The notes below the pieces were generated by a model that did not search any database, was not told the origin of the DNA, and was given only the letters and a program-made list of their open reading frames with translations. A DNA stretch of 22,536 nt from an uncultured Nitrosomonadales bacterium (GTDB lineage: Bacteria > Pseudomonadota > Gammaproteobacteria > Burkholderiales > Methylophilaceae), in assembly GCA_946481065.1 (NCBI GenBank), contig CAMLMA010000013.1, positions 1-22,536 of the forward strand, read 5' to 3'. The position numbers were made by a program, and so were the translations under genes. Of the stretch, positions 7,696 through 15,376 are shown piece after piece (positions within the stretch are counted from its first letter, which is position 1; every line of letters begins with the position of its first letter).

Positions 7696-8421
7696 TCAGG
7701 CCGTCAAGGCGTTGCGCTGCACTTCGACGAGGTGCGGCAACAATGTGGAATCCTTCTGCACATGGAAGATGAAACGCGGGATATCACGTGCGTTGCTCTG
7801 TGCCATGAAAGGTTCACCCCAGAAACTCAGTAGCGCTTCCGTACCGCCGCTCGCCTGGCTATCCGCCATGATGAAGGACAAGGTCTTGTCCAGCTTGCAC
7901 CAGCGCGGCTCCCGCACCTTGTCGTTCCCCGCGCAGGATGCGATACGCGGCTGTATCACGTCTTGCCACAACGCACGCTGGCTCGTGTCGAGCACGAATT
8001 GCACCGAGGTCACGAGCGGATTCTCCAGTGCCGGGCGAAGCAGGGCATCGAACAGCGGCGCTGGCGCATACATGCTGAGGCACAGGTTGTACCAGAGCGT
8101 GTCGCCGCGCATCTGTCGCACGAACTGCTCGTTGACGGATCGTAGCTGGCGCGGGCCGACCAGCAGGACTTCCGGCGCTTTCAGCCACTGTTGCATCTGC
8201 GTCAGCTCATTAGCGATCATGTCGACTTGTTCTGCCGTGCGCTCGTTGCTGTGCGTATGCCGCATGAAGTTAAGGAACAGCAGGCCCAGCAATGCGAGCA
8301 GGATGGGCAGCACGATGGACTCATCCACCACATGCAGCATATGCAGCACGAGGGCAACCACGGCGGCGAGGATGCCGGCGATGGCATCCCATTCGTAACT
8401 GGGTAGGCGTTTCGACTTCAT
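7696..8421 (-). CDS. Unknown two-TM protein coupled to norB
   Basis: I do not recognise this 241-residue protein. Two hydrophobic helices lie at about residues 12-32 (AIAGILAAVVALVLHMLHVV) and 36-54 (IVLPILLALLGLLFLNFM), separated by only a few residues (DES). The rest is a soluble domain of some 185 residues, probably cytoplasmic by the positive-inside rule because the short N-terminus and the following RHTHSNER are basic. The soluble part opens with a helical, possibly coiled-coil stretch (ERTAEQVDMIANELTQMQQWL) and continues as a mixed alpha/beta domain rich in Trp (LWYNLCLSMY, RALWQDVIQPRI, LLSFWGEPFM, RFIFHVQKDS). It has no nucleotide-binding, heme-binding or metal-cluster motif that I can see. 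ATG 8421 overlaps the norB TGA (TGATG), with AGGAG 9 bases upstream; GTG 8424 is an equally possible start. The coupling points to a role in NO reductase assembly, sensing or protection, but that is inference. Confidence 0.75.
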   Translation of the reverse strand: MKSKRLPSYEWDAIAGILAAVVALVLHMLHVVDESIVLPILLALLGLLFLNFMRHTHSNERTAEQVDMIANELTQMQQWLKAPEVLLVGPRQLRSVNEQFVRQMRGDTLWYNLCLSMYAPAPLFDALLRPALENPLVTSVQFVLDTSQRALWQDVIQPRIASCAGNDKVREPRWCKLDKTLSFIMADSQASGGTEALLSFWGEPFMAQSNARDIPRFIFHVQKDSTLLPHLVEVQRNALTA

Positions 8422-10664
8422 CACGGGTTACTCCTGAAGGCTTGCCAGACAAAGAGGGCGAACGCGATGGCGCCGATCGCGAACACGACGTCGCCGGGCA
8501 CGCGTGCCCAGACCAGGCCTTCCATCAATCTGCTATGCATGAACTCTGCCGAACGCGCATAGGCGTAGGAATGCTTGATGCTGGCATAGGTCTGCCATAG
8601 CCCTTGCGGCAGCAGGGAGAGGAAGGTCATCATGGCAAGGCCGATATTCAGGCTCCAGAAGCTCAACGACAGTAGTTTGCGATTCCAGCGCGTCACATCG
8701 GTGAGCCCGCGCAGGCAGAAGAGCATCAGGCCAAGCCCCAGCATGCCATAGACGCCGAACAGGGCGGCATGGCCATGATTGGCGGTGGTATTGAGGCCCT
8801 GCATGTAGTAGAGCGCGATAGGCGGGTTGATGAGGAAGCCGAAGAGGCCGGCGCCGATCAGGTTCCAGACCAGCACGGCGCTGAAGAACATGAACGGCCA
8901 ATGATAGGTCGCTTGCCATGTGGCCTGTTTTTCCAGTTTCGCATGGCTGTAGGCCTCGAAGCCGACGACCATCAGCGGCACCACCTCCAGCGCCGAGATC
9001 GTCGCGCCTAGCGCCATGACCGAGATCGGGGTGCCGCTCCAGTACAAATGGTGGAACGTGCCGAGTACGCCGCCTCCGAGAAAGATGATGGTGGAGAACA
9101 GCACCATCGTGGTCGCGACAGCCCCCCGCAGTAACCCCATGCGCACGAACAGCACCGAGATGATGGCGGTGGCGAAGACCTCGAAGAAGCCCTCGACCCA
9201 CAGGTGGACGACCCACCAGCGCCAGTACTCCATGATGCTGATGTGGGTGTGCTCTCCCCACATCAGCCCGGCCCCGTAAAGCAGGCCGATGGAGATGGTG
9301 GAGATGATGACGAGGAACACCAGCGAACCAGCCGGGCCCTGCCGCAGCGCTGGCCACAAAGCGCGCAATACGAGGGTCACCCATAGCAGTAGGCCGATGA
9401 AGAGGTAGATCTGCCAGAACCGGCCGAGGTCGATGTATTCATAACCCTGATGGCCGAACCAGAAGTTGAGCGTGAGGTTGTGGAAGAATCCATGCACCGC
9501 GAGCCACTGGCCTGCGAACGAGCCTGCCACGATCAATAGCAGGCTCCAGAACAGGAAGTTGACCCCCAGGCGCTGGAATCTCGGTTCATGGCCCGACAGC
9601 AAGGGAGCCACGTAGAGCCCGGTGGCGAGCCAGGCGGTGGCGATCCATAGCACCGCGAGCTGTGTGTGCCAGGTACGCGTCACCACATAGGGCAGGTACT
9701 CGGCAAAAGGCAGGCCATACAAGCCTTGGCCCTCGACAGCATAGTGTGCGGTGATGACGCCCAGCCCGATCTGCATGAGGAACAGCGCAGTCACCACCCA
9801 GAAGAATTTCGCGGTCGCCCGCATGGAAGGTGTGATGGTGAGCGAAGCCATGCGGTCATCCTGGGCGTAACCTTCCTCCGGTGCCTGGTCGTTGCGCCAA
9901 TCGTCGTACTGGCGAGCGTAGTACCAGACGATGGCGCCGATCCCGCCGAGCAGCACCAGGATGGAGATCAGGCTCCACAAGAGCACACCGGCACTCGGCG
10001 TGTTGCCTACCAGCGGGTCGTGCGGCCAGTTGCTGGTGTAGCTGATGTCGTCGCCGGGACGGTTGGTCACTGCACTCCAGGCCGTCCAGAAAAAGAAGGC
10101 CGTCAGCGCATGCGCGTCATTCTCGTCCAGCGTGGCATGCAGCGGCATCGCATAGGCCCGTCGCAGGTCCAGATAGGCCGCATCTGCCTGGAACAAGCCG
10201 CGATAATGCTCGGCGACCTGGCGAATGGCCTGGGCCCGCGCTTCGCTCACGCGCAGTATGCCGCTGGCCGGGTCATAAGTGTTCGTCCGTAGCTGCTTGC
10301 GCAGCAAGGCATCGGCCACTTCCGGCGCTTCTTGGCCGGCAGTGCCTGCTAGCAGGTTCCGTAGCGCCTCGGCTTCACGTCTTAACCAGTCGGCGCTCCA
10401 GTCGGGGGCGAGATAGCCGCCATGCCCCCATATCGAACCCTGCTGCATGCCGCCTATCGATTGCCAGACGTTCTGGCCACGGGCGATGTCGGCGTGCGTG
10501 TAGAGCACCTCGCCGCCATCGCTCTCGACCTTGTCCGGAATGGGTGGTGCCTCTTGGTAGATCTCATGCCCGAAGTAGAGCAGGATCGCGAACATGAGGA
10601 CCATGCTGCTGGCCAGGATCAGCCAAAGACGCCTGATGGAGAAGGTGCTGCGATATGTCGCCAT
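8421..10664 (-). CDS. norB: Quinol-dependent nitric oxide reductase, single-subunit qNOR
   Basis: This integral membrane enzyme (747 residues) reduces two NO to N2O with electrons from quinol; it serves denitrification or NO detoxification. The long N-terminal periplasmic domain (about residues 38-230) corresponds to the fused NorC-like domain but has no CXXCH heme site, which marks the quinol type. About 12-14 helices follow. The ligand set is intact: His333 (low-spin heme b), His487, His538 and His539 (FeB), and His630 and His632 (heme b3 and heme b). Glu491 and Glu495 lie in HLWVEGFFEVFATA. The H487/E491/H538/H539 spacing equals that of 207/211/258/259 in the Pseudomonas enzyme. GGGAGG lies about 6 bases before ATG 10664. 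The gene (also called norZ) heads a two-gene operon with an unknown membrane protein; no norC, norQ, norD or regulator gene is present in the window. Confidence 0.96.
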   Translation of the reverse strand: MATYRSTFSIRRLWLILASSMVLMFAILLYFGHEIYQEAPPIPDKVESDGGEVLYTHADIARGQNVWQSIGGMQQGSIWGHGGYLAPDWSADWLRREAEALRNLLAGTAGQEAPEVADALLRKQLRTNTYDPASGILRVSEARAQAIRQVAEHYRGLFQADAAYLDLRRAYAMPLHATLDENDAHALTAFFFWTAWSAVTNRPGDDISYTSNWPHDPLVGNTPSAGVLLWSLISILVLLGGIGAIVWYYARQYDDWRNDQAPEEGYAQDDRMASLTITPSMRATAKFFWVVTALFLMQIGLGVITAHYAVEGQGLYGLPFAEYLPYVVTRTWHTQLAVLWIATAWLATGLYVAPLLSGHEPRFQRLGVNFLFWSLLLIVAGSFAGQWLAVHGFFHNLTLNFWFGHQGYEYIDLGRFWQIYLFIGLLLWVTLVLRALWPALRQGPAGSLVFLVIISTISIGLLYGAGLMWGEHTHISIMEYWRWWVVHLWVEGFFEVFATAIISVLFVRMGLLRGAVATTMVLFSTIIFLGGGVLGTFHHLYWSGTPISVMALGATISALEVVPLMVVGFEAYSHAKLEKQATWQATYHWPFMFFSAVLVWNLIGAGLFGFLINPPIALYYMQGLNTTANHGHAALFGVYGMLGLGLMLFCLRGLTDVTRWNRKLLSLSFWSLNIGLAMMTFLSLLPQGLWQTYASIKHSYAYARSAEFMHSRLMEGLVWARVPGDVVFAIGAIAFALFVWQAFRSNP

Positions 10665-10686
10665 GTCATGCCTCCCGGAAGTGATG

Positions 10687-10701
10687 GCCGGTTTGCCCGG
10701 C
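10687..10701 (-). other. Small hairpin in the norB leader
   Basis: GCCGG (10687-10691) and CCGGC (10697-10701) form a perfect 5-bp stem with a five-base loop, about 22 bases upstream of the norB ATG and within its predicted untranslated leader. It could affect mRNA stability or ribosome access; five base pairs can also occur by chance in GC-rich DNA. Confidence 0.35.
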
Positions 10702-10750
10702 GGTAGGGTTGCGGTGAAGCTGCGTCGCTTGCCGACATCTTAAAGCACAA

Positions 10751-10767
10751 GGCAGTGATCTCGCCAA
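10751..10767 (-). promoter_or_regulatory. Sigma54-like -24/-12 element upstream of norB (candidate)
   Basis: On the minus strand TTGGC, seven bases, then CTGCC matches the sigma54 consensus TGGC-N7-TTGC with a single core mismatch and exact GG-N10-GC spacing. The start would be near 10740, giving a leader of about 76 bases. NorR, the NO-responsive activator of nor genes in several proteobacteria, acts with sigma54, so the match fits the gene. The same bases can also be read as a sigma70 promoter (TTGGCG, 17 bases, TTTAAG; four of six matches in each box), so the type is unresolved. Confidence 0.4.
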
Positions 10768-10777
10768 GTATCGTGTC

Positions 10778-10802
10778 GGCATGCGGATGTCGATGACATG
10801 CC
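10778..10802. promoter_or_regulatory. Nested palindrome between norB and ndk (candidate operator)
   Basis: The outer arms GGCATG (10778-10783) and CATGCC (10797-10802) enclose a second inverted repeat, ATGTC-GAT-GACAT (10787-10799). It sits about 40-60 bases upstream of the predicted norB start and about 100 bases upstream of ndk. Inverted repeats with GTC/GAC half-sites resemble NorR-type sites (GT-N7-AC), but the spacing here is two bases shorter, so the binding protein is not identified. Confidence 0.4.
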
Positions 10803-10842
10803 TGCGCTGCCGCAAAAAAGCCGCTGATGCGCCGATTCAAGG

Positions 10843-10871
10843 TTTATTTAAGTGCGTCAAAATGGTATTCT
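10843..10871 (+). promoter_or_regulatory. Candidate sigma70 promoter of the ndk operon
   Basis: TTTATT (10843-10848), a 17-base spacer and TATTCT (10866-10871), with an extended -10 TGG just before it, lie 37 bases upstream of the ndk ATG. The -35 is weak (three of six) but the extended -10 compensates. It would drive the 11-gene run that follows. The ndk Shine-Dalgarno GGAG is at 10899-10902. Confidence 0.4.
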
Positions 10872-10907
10872 TGCACCCTTTCATCCACTTGAATTTTCGG
10901 AGCAAAT

Positions 10908-11315
10908 ATGGCTGTTGAACGCACCCTTTCCATCATCAAACCCGACGCAGTCGCCAAGAACGTCATCGGCAAGATCTACACCCGTTTCGAAGACGCGGGC
11001 TTGAAGATCGTCAACGCCAAGATGGCCCAATTGAGCCAGGCTGACGCAGAAGGCTTCTACGCCGTGCACAAGGAGCGTCCTTTCTTCAAGGATCTGGTCA
11101 AGTTCATGATCTCCGGTCCAGTCATGATCCAGGTGCTGGAAGGCGAGGGCGCTGTCGCCAAGAATCGCGAGCTGATGGGTGCCACCAACCCGAAGGAAGC
11201 CGCTGCGGGCACCATTCGCGCCGATTTCGCCGAGAGCATCGACGCCAACGCCGTACACGGTAGCGATTCCGCCGAAAACGCAGCGATCGAGATCGCTTAC
11301 TTCTTCGGTAAGTAA
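10908..11315 (+). CDS. ndk: Nucleoside diphosphate kinase
   Basis: Ndk equalises nucleoside triphosphate pools by moving the gamma phosphate of ATP to NDPs through a phosphohistidine. The 135-residue protein carries the complete fold: [16 protein letters not shown] at the start, the Kpn-loop/nucleotide-binding residues in [40 protein letters not shown], and the active-site NAVHGSDS with catalytic His117. Its length is slightly below the 141-143 residues common in gammaproteobacteria but usual for bacterial Ndk ending in FFGK. ATG 10908 has GGAG five bases upstream. It is the first gene of the long + strand run and is divergent from norB. rlmN starts 14 bases after its stop. Confidence 0.97.
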   Translation: MAVERTLSIIKPDAVAKNVIGKIYTRFEDAGLKIVNAKMAQLSQADAEGFYAVHKERPFFKDLVKFMISGPVMIQVLEGEGAVAKNRELMGATNPKEAAAGTIRADFAESIDANAVHGSDSAENAAIEIAYFFGK

Positions 11316-11329
11316 CCAGGCAGCCGGTA

Positions 11330-12448
11330 TTGGTCAACCTGCTCGATCTGAACCAGTCGCAACTCGCCGAGTACTTCCAGAAGCTCGGTGAGAAGCCGTT
11401 TCGCGCCAAGCAGTTGATGCGCTGGATGCATCATTTCGGCGTGGCCGATTTCGAGCAGATGACCGATATCGCTAAATCCCTGCGTGAGAAGCTGTCGCAG
11501 GAAGCCAGTATCACGCCGCCTGAGGTCCAGCTTGAGCAGGTGTCGGATGACGGCACGCGTAAATGGCTGATCGGTGCAGGCGGCGGCAACGGGGTCGAGA
11601 CCGTGTTCATCCCCGAAGCCGATCGTGGCACCCTGTGCGTCTCTTCCCAGGTCGGTTGCGCCCTGGAGTGCACGTTCTGCTCCACCGGCCGCCAAGGCTT
11701 CAATCGCAATCTCAGTGTCGCCGAGATCATCGGCCAGCTTTGGGTCGCGAACCGATCGCTGCGGCAAGCCGACGGCTACGATATGCTGCCGCCAGGCGAG
11801 CGCATCATCAGTAACGTGGTCATGATGGGTATGGGCGAGCCGCTGGCCAATTACGACAATGTCGTCACCGCCATGCAGATCATGCTCGACGATTCGGCTT
11901 ATGGCCTGAGCCGCCGCCGCGTGACCCTGTCTACCTCCGGTATGGTGCCGGCCATGGATCGGCTCAAGGAAGATTGCCCGGTCGCCTTGGCTGTTTCGCT
12001 GCACGCGCCGAATGACGCGTTGCGCGACGAGATCGTGCCGATCAACAAGAAATATCCGCTGAAAGCGCTCATGGCAGCCTGTGAGCGTTACCTGGTAAAG
12101 GCGCCACGGGATTTCGTCACATTCGAATACGTGATGCTGGATGGCATCAACGACACGGTCGAGCACGCACGCCAATTGCTGGATGTCGTGCGCGATGTGC
12201 CCTGCAAGTTCAACTTGATCCCGTTCAACCCGTTCCCCAACAGTGGTTACGGGACTTCCAAGCCGGACAATATCCGCCGGTTCCGCGATGTGTTGATGCA
12301 AGCCGGTTACGTCGTGACCACGCGCAAGACACGCGGTGACGATATCGATGCCGCGTGTGGCCAATTGGCCGGCCAGGTGCAGGACAAGACCAAGCGCAGC
12401 GAACGTCACCGGACTTTCAAGAATATTGCTATCGAGGTAACTCAATGA
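11330..12448 (+). CDS. rlmN: Dual-specificity 23S rRNA/tRNA adenine-C2 methyltransferase RlmN (TTG start)
   Basis: RlmN is a radical-SAM enzyme that methylates C2 of A2503 in 23S rRNA and A37 of certain tRNAs, tuning translational accuracy. The 372-residue protein has the N-terminal RNA-binding region ([33 protein letters not shown]). It also has the 4Fe-4S cluster motif CALECTFC with Cys110, Cys114 and Cys117, [14 protein letters not shown], and [22 protein letters not shown]. The C-terminal methyl-carrier cysteine is Cys343 in [11 protein letters not shown]. The start must be TTG 11330: an in-frame TAA lies at 11309-11311 and later starts would remove the conserved N-terminus. The Shine-Dalgarno is only AGG at moderate distance, so expression may depend on coupling to ndk. 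It overlaps the following pilF gene in ATGA. Confidence 0.96.
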   Translation: MVNLLDLNQSQLAEYFQKLGEKPFRAKQLMRWMHHFGVADFEQMTDIAKSLREKLSQEASITPPEVQLEQVSDDGTRKWLIGAGGGNGVETVFIPEADRGTLCVSSQVGCALECTFCSTGRQGFNRNLSVAEIIGQLWVANRSLRQADGYDMLPPGERIISNVVMMGMGEPLANYDNVVTAMQIMLDDSAYGLSRRRVTLSTSGMVPAMDRLKEDCPVALAVSLHAPNDALRDEIVPINKKYPLKALMAACERYLVKAPRDFVTFEYVMLDGINDTVEHARQLLDVVRDVPCKFNLIPFNPFPNSGYGTSKPDNIRRFRDVLMQAGYVVTTRKTRGDDIDAACGQLAGQVQDKTKRSERHRTFKNIAIEVTQ

Positions 12449-13191
12449 AATGGCTGTCCCTGCTGCTTGCCCTCATGCTGACTGCTTGCGCTGGGCAACC
12501 TGAGCGTCCTGCCTATGGCGGCGAGTCCAATCTCAGTGAGCGTGCGCGCATCCATACCGAGCTGGGCGCAGGGTACTATGCCCAGAATCAGCTCGGCATC
12601 GCTCTTGAAGAGTTCAAGGAGGCGGTGCAGATCGATCCCTCCTACTCGCTGGGTCATAACGGCTTGGGGCTGGTCTATGCGGCGCTGCGTGAAGATGCGA
12701 AGGCCGACGCCAGCTTCAAGAAAGCGATCGAATTGGCGCCCAACAATTCTGAATCGCGCAACAATTACGGCACCTTCCTTTGTTCACGTGGGCGCTACGA
12801 CGAATCCATCACGCAGTTCCTCGAAGCCGTCAAGAACCCGCTGTATGTGACGCCCGGCGTGGCCTACATGAACGCCGGCGTCTGCTCCTTGCGCAAGAAG
12901 GATGTCGTCAATGCCGAAGTCTATCTGCAGCGCGCCCTGCAGGTGCAGCCCGTGCTATACCAGGCGTCTTACCAGCTAGCGCAGATCGAGTATGACCGTG
13001 GCCAGCCCATGCGCGCCCGGCAGTATCTGCAGACGCCACTGGCGAACGATCCGACTGCAGAGATGCTGTGGCTCGGCATCAAGGTCGAGCGATTGCTGGG
13101 CGGCCGCGACGCAGAGGCGAGCTACGCGTTGCAGTTGCGCAAGAAATATCCCAATTCAGAACAAACCAAAGCGTTATTGTCGGGGCAGTGA
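12445..13191 (+). CDS. pilF: Type IV pilus biogenesis/stability lipoprotein PilF (PilW), TPR protein
   Basis: PilF (PilW in Neisseria) is an outer-membrane lipoprotein of TPR repeats that helps the PilQ secretin form multimers and stabilises type IV pili. Starting at ATG 12445 the 248-residue protein has a lipoprotein signal [17 protein letters not shown] with lipobox LTAC and lipid-bearing Cys15. About six TPR units follow (for example [49 protein letters not shown] and [25 protein letters not shown]). An open frame extends upstream to 12355 inside rlmN, but the signal peptide shows that 12445 is the start. The gene overlaps rlmN by four bases and the next gene by one base (TGATG). The ndk/rlmN/pilF/rodZ/ispG order is a common proteobacterial arrangement. 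Confidence 0.92.
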   Translation: MKWLSLLLALMLTACAGQPERPAYGGESNLSERARIHTELGAGYYAQNQLGIALEEFKEAVQIDPSYSLGHNGLGLVYAALREDAKADASFKKAIELAPNNSESRNNYGTFLCSRGRYDESITQFLEAVKNPLYVTPGVAYMNAGVCSLRKKDVVNAEVYLQRALQVQPVLYQASYQLAQIEYDRGQPMRARQYLQTPLANDPTAEMLWLGIKVERLLGGRDAEASYALQLRKKYPNSEQTKALLSGQ

Positions 13192-14081
13192 TGAGCGATA
13201 CGGAAAAGACCGACACGGCGGAAGTGGTGGGCCAGCAAGCCGCCATCGGCGCCAGTCTAAAGGCAGCCCGGGAGGCCAGGGGGCTTTCTGTCGAGGATGT
13301 GGCCAGCCACCTGCGTCTCAGCCCGCGCCAGATCCACGCGCTGGAAAACGATGAATTCTCGGCCCTGCCTGAAACCACCATCACCCGCGGTTTCATCCGC
13401 AATTACGCACGATTGCTGGAGATCGCCGCAGAGCCTTTGCTCGACGCCTACAAGGCTTACTCGCCAGCCGGCGGCCCAAAAGCCATCACCATCCAGTCCG
13501 CCAATATCCTGATCTCTGGCGGCGACCGCCGACCCTGGGTCGCTTACATCTCGGCCAGTATCGTCATCGCGGTCTTGCTAGGCGCATGGCTGCTGTATGT
13601 CGAGCCGGCGCGCGTCGGTGCGCCGAAGGCCATCGCAGTGGCCCCGGCGCCGACCGTGTCCGACACGGCATCCAACGAGGTTACCGAACCTTTGCCTGTC
13701 GCGGCCTTGCCGGCTGCTGAGCGTGCGCAAGCCGCAGAACCTGTGCCAGACGCAGCTGCGGCCAATACTGAAACAGCACCGGCTCCAGCGCCGGAAGCGA
13801 ACGTCGCCTCTGCGCCTATGGACCCGCAGGACGCATCCCGCGCGCTGGCCAAGGTTGAATTGCGTTTCACCGAATCCAGCTGGGTGAGTGTGGTCGATCG
13901 TAACGATCGTGAGATCCTCAACAAGACCAAGCCTGCGGGCACTGCCGAACAGATCGAGGGCCAGCCGCCGCTCAAACTCATCATCGGCAATGCTGCAGGT
14001 TCAGTCGTCGTTTTCAATGGCAAGACGGTCGATCTTGGCCCCTACACCAAGCTCAACGTTGCGCGAATCACTCTGGAATAG
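13191..14081 (+). CDS. rodZ: Cytoskeletal shape protein RodZ (HTH-TM-DUF4115)
   Basis: RodZ links the MreB cytoskeleton to the elongasome and sets rod shape. The 296-residue protein starts at ATG 13191, which overlaps the pilF stop. An Xre-type helix-turn-helix lies at about residues 19-85 (GASLKAAREARGLSVEDVASHLRLSPRQIHALENDEF...GFIRNYARLL); in RodZ it binds MreB, not DNA. A single transmembrane helix lies at about 115-138 (WVAYISASIVIAVLLGAWLLYV). A low-complexity Ala/Pro/Glu-rich periplasmic linker runs from about 140 to 218. A C-terminal beta-sandwich DUF4115 domain extends from about 221 to the end (KVELRFTESSWVSVVDRN...LNVARITLE). The linker is rich in Ala and Pro codons and therefore locally GC-rich, which is normal here. 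Confidence 0.93.
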   Translation: MSDTEKTDTAEVVGQQAAIGASLKAAREARGLSVEDVASHLRLSPRQIHALENDEFSALPETTITRGFIRNYARLLEIAAEPLLDAYKAYSPAGGPKAITIQSANILISGGDRRPWVAYISASIVIAVLLGAWLLYVEPARVGAPKAIAVAPAPTVSDTASNEVTEPLPVAALPAAERAQAAEPVPDAAAANTETAPAPAPEANVASAPMDPQDASRALAKVELRFTESSWVSVVDRNDREILNKTKPAGTAEQIEGQPPLKLIIGNAAGSVVVFNGKTVDLGPYTKLNVARITLE

Positions 14082-14084
14082 ATC

Positions 14085-15362
14085 TTGAACAGCTTAGCCA
14101 TCCAACGTCGTCAGAGCCTCCAGGCCATGGTCGGCCATGTGCCGGTCGGGGGCGATGCCCCGGTGGTCGTGCAGTCGATGACCAATACTGACACCGCCGA
14201 TGCCGCAGCCACCGTGCAGCAGGTATTCGAGCTTTGGCAGGCGGGTTCCGAAGTGGTCCGTATCACCGTCAATTCACCCGAAGCCGCAGCCCAGGTCGCG
14301 ACGATCCGACGCCAGCTCGACGCCATGGGTTGCAATGTGCCTTTGGTCGGCGATTTCCATTACAACGGCCACAAGCTGCTGGCGCAGTATCCTGAATGTG
14401 CCGAGGCACTGGCCAAATACCGCATCAATCCGGGCAATGTCGGCAAGGGATCGAAGCGTGACGAACAGTTCTCGGCCATGATCGAGACCGCGATCAAGTA
14501 CGACAAGCCGGTGCGCATCGGCGTCAACTGGGGTAGCCTCGACCAGGAAAAGATGGCGCGCATGATGGACGAGAATGCCAAGCGTGCGGAGCCTCTGTCG
14601 TCGGATGCCTTGATGCGTGAAGCCCTCATACAGTCGGCTCTCGAGAGCGCTGCACAGGCGGAAGCGATCGGCCTGCCGGCCAACCATATCATCATCTCCT
14701 GCAAGGTCAGTGACGTGCAGGACCTGGTCACCGTCTATCGTGAGCTGGCCAAACGCTGCAATTACCCCCTGCATCTTGGCCTGACCGAGGCCGGCATGGG
14801 TTCCAAGGGCATCGTCGCCTCGACCGCGGCATTGTCGCTGCTTCTGCAGGAAGGCATCGGCGACACGATTCGCATCTCCTTGACGCCGGAACCCGGCGAA
14901 TCTCGGACCAAGGAAGTCGTGGTGGCGCAGGAGATCCTGCAGACCATGGGCATCCGCTCATTCACCCCGCTGGTCACTGCATGCCCTGGCTGCGGACGCA
15001 CGACCTCGACCTTCTTCCAGGAGTTGGCGCAGAAGATCCAGCGCTACCTGCGCGAGCAGATGCCGATCTGGCGTATCGAGTACCCTGGCGTCGAGACCAT
15101 GAGCGTCGCGGTGATGGGGTGCGTCGTCAATGGGCCTGGCGAATCCAAACTCGCCAATATCGGCATCAGCTTGCCAGGTACGGGAGAAGTGCCTGTGGCA
15201 CCGGTGTTCGTCGACGGCCAAAAGACCGTGACACTGAAGGGCGACCACATCGCCGAGGAGTTCCAGGCCATCGTCGAAAACTACGTGCGCGAACACTATG
15301 CCGAAGGCGGCGTCCTGCGTGCGTCAACAGTCTCGAAGACCATCCCGCTAAAAGCGATCTGA
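14085..15362 (+). CDS. ispG: 4-hydroxy-3-methylbut-2-enyl diphosphate synthase IspG (TTG start)
   Basis: IspG (GcpE) converts MEcPP to HMBPP, the penultimate step of the MEP isoprenoid pathway, using a 4Fe-4S cluster. The 425-residue protein opens [37 protein letters not shown] and has the TIM-barrel domain to about residue 270. The cluster-binding domain has Cys300 and Cys303 ([12 protein letters not shown]), then Cys346 and Glu353 (GCVVNGPGE). It is longer than the 372-residue E. coli form, as usual in betaproteobacteria. TTG 14085 is forced by the rodZ stop lying in frame just upstream and by conservation of the residues before the first internal ATG. It lies three bases after rodZ. Confidence 0.96.
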   Translation: MNSLAIQRRQSLQAMVGHVPVGGDAPVVVQSMTNTDTADAAATVQQVFELWQAGSEVVRITVNSPEAAAQVATIRRQLDAMGCNVPLVGDFHYNGHKLLAQYPECAEALAKYRINPGNVGKGSKRDEQFSAMIETAIKYDKPVRIGVNWGSLDQEKMARMMDENAKRAEPLSSDALMREALIQSALESAAQAEAIGLPANHIIISCKVSDVQDLVTVYRELAKRCNYPLHLGLTEAGMGSKGIVASTAALSLLLQEGIGDTIRISLTPEPGESRTKEVVVAQEILQTMGIRSFTPLVTACPGCGRTTSTFFQELAQKIQRYLREQMPIWRIEYPGVETMSVAVMGCVVNGPGESKLANIGISLPGTGEVPVAPVFVDGQKTVTLKGDHIAEEFQAIVENYVREHYAEGGVLRASTVSKTIPLKAI

Positions 15363-15376
15363 CAACAAGCACCATA

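Noticed and set aside
10050..10600. Missing CXXCH heme c motif in the N-terminal domain of the NO reductase
   Set aside because: Quinol-type NORs have a NorC-like domain without heme c; the absence identifies the type and is not degeneration.
10665..10907. Search for an FNR/DNR box (TTGAT-N4-ATCAA) in the norB-ndk intergenic region
   Set aside because: No sequence close to this consensus was found on either strand, so FNR-type control through a local box is not supported.
11297..12445. Minus-strand open frame of 382 codons spanning rlmN
   Set aside because: It is the shadow of rlmN, whose radical-SAM motifs are intact on the plus strand; the antisense product resembles no protein family.
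13600..13850. Ala/Pro/Glu-rich low-complexity stretch that could look like foreign or disordered DNA
   Set aside because: It is the periplasmic linker typical of RodZ between the membrane helix and DUF4115.
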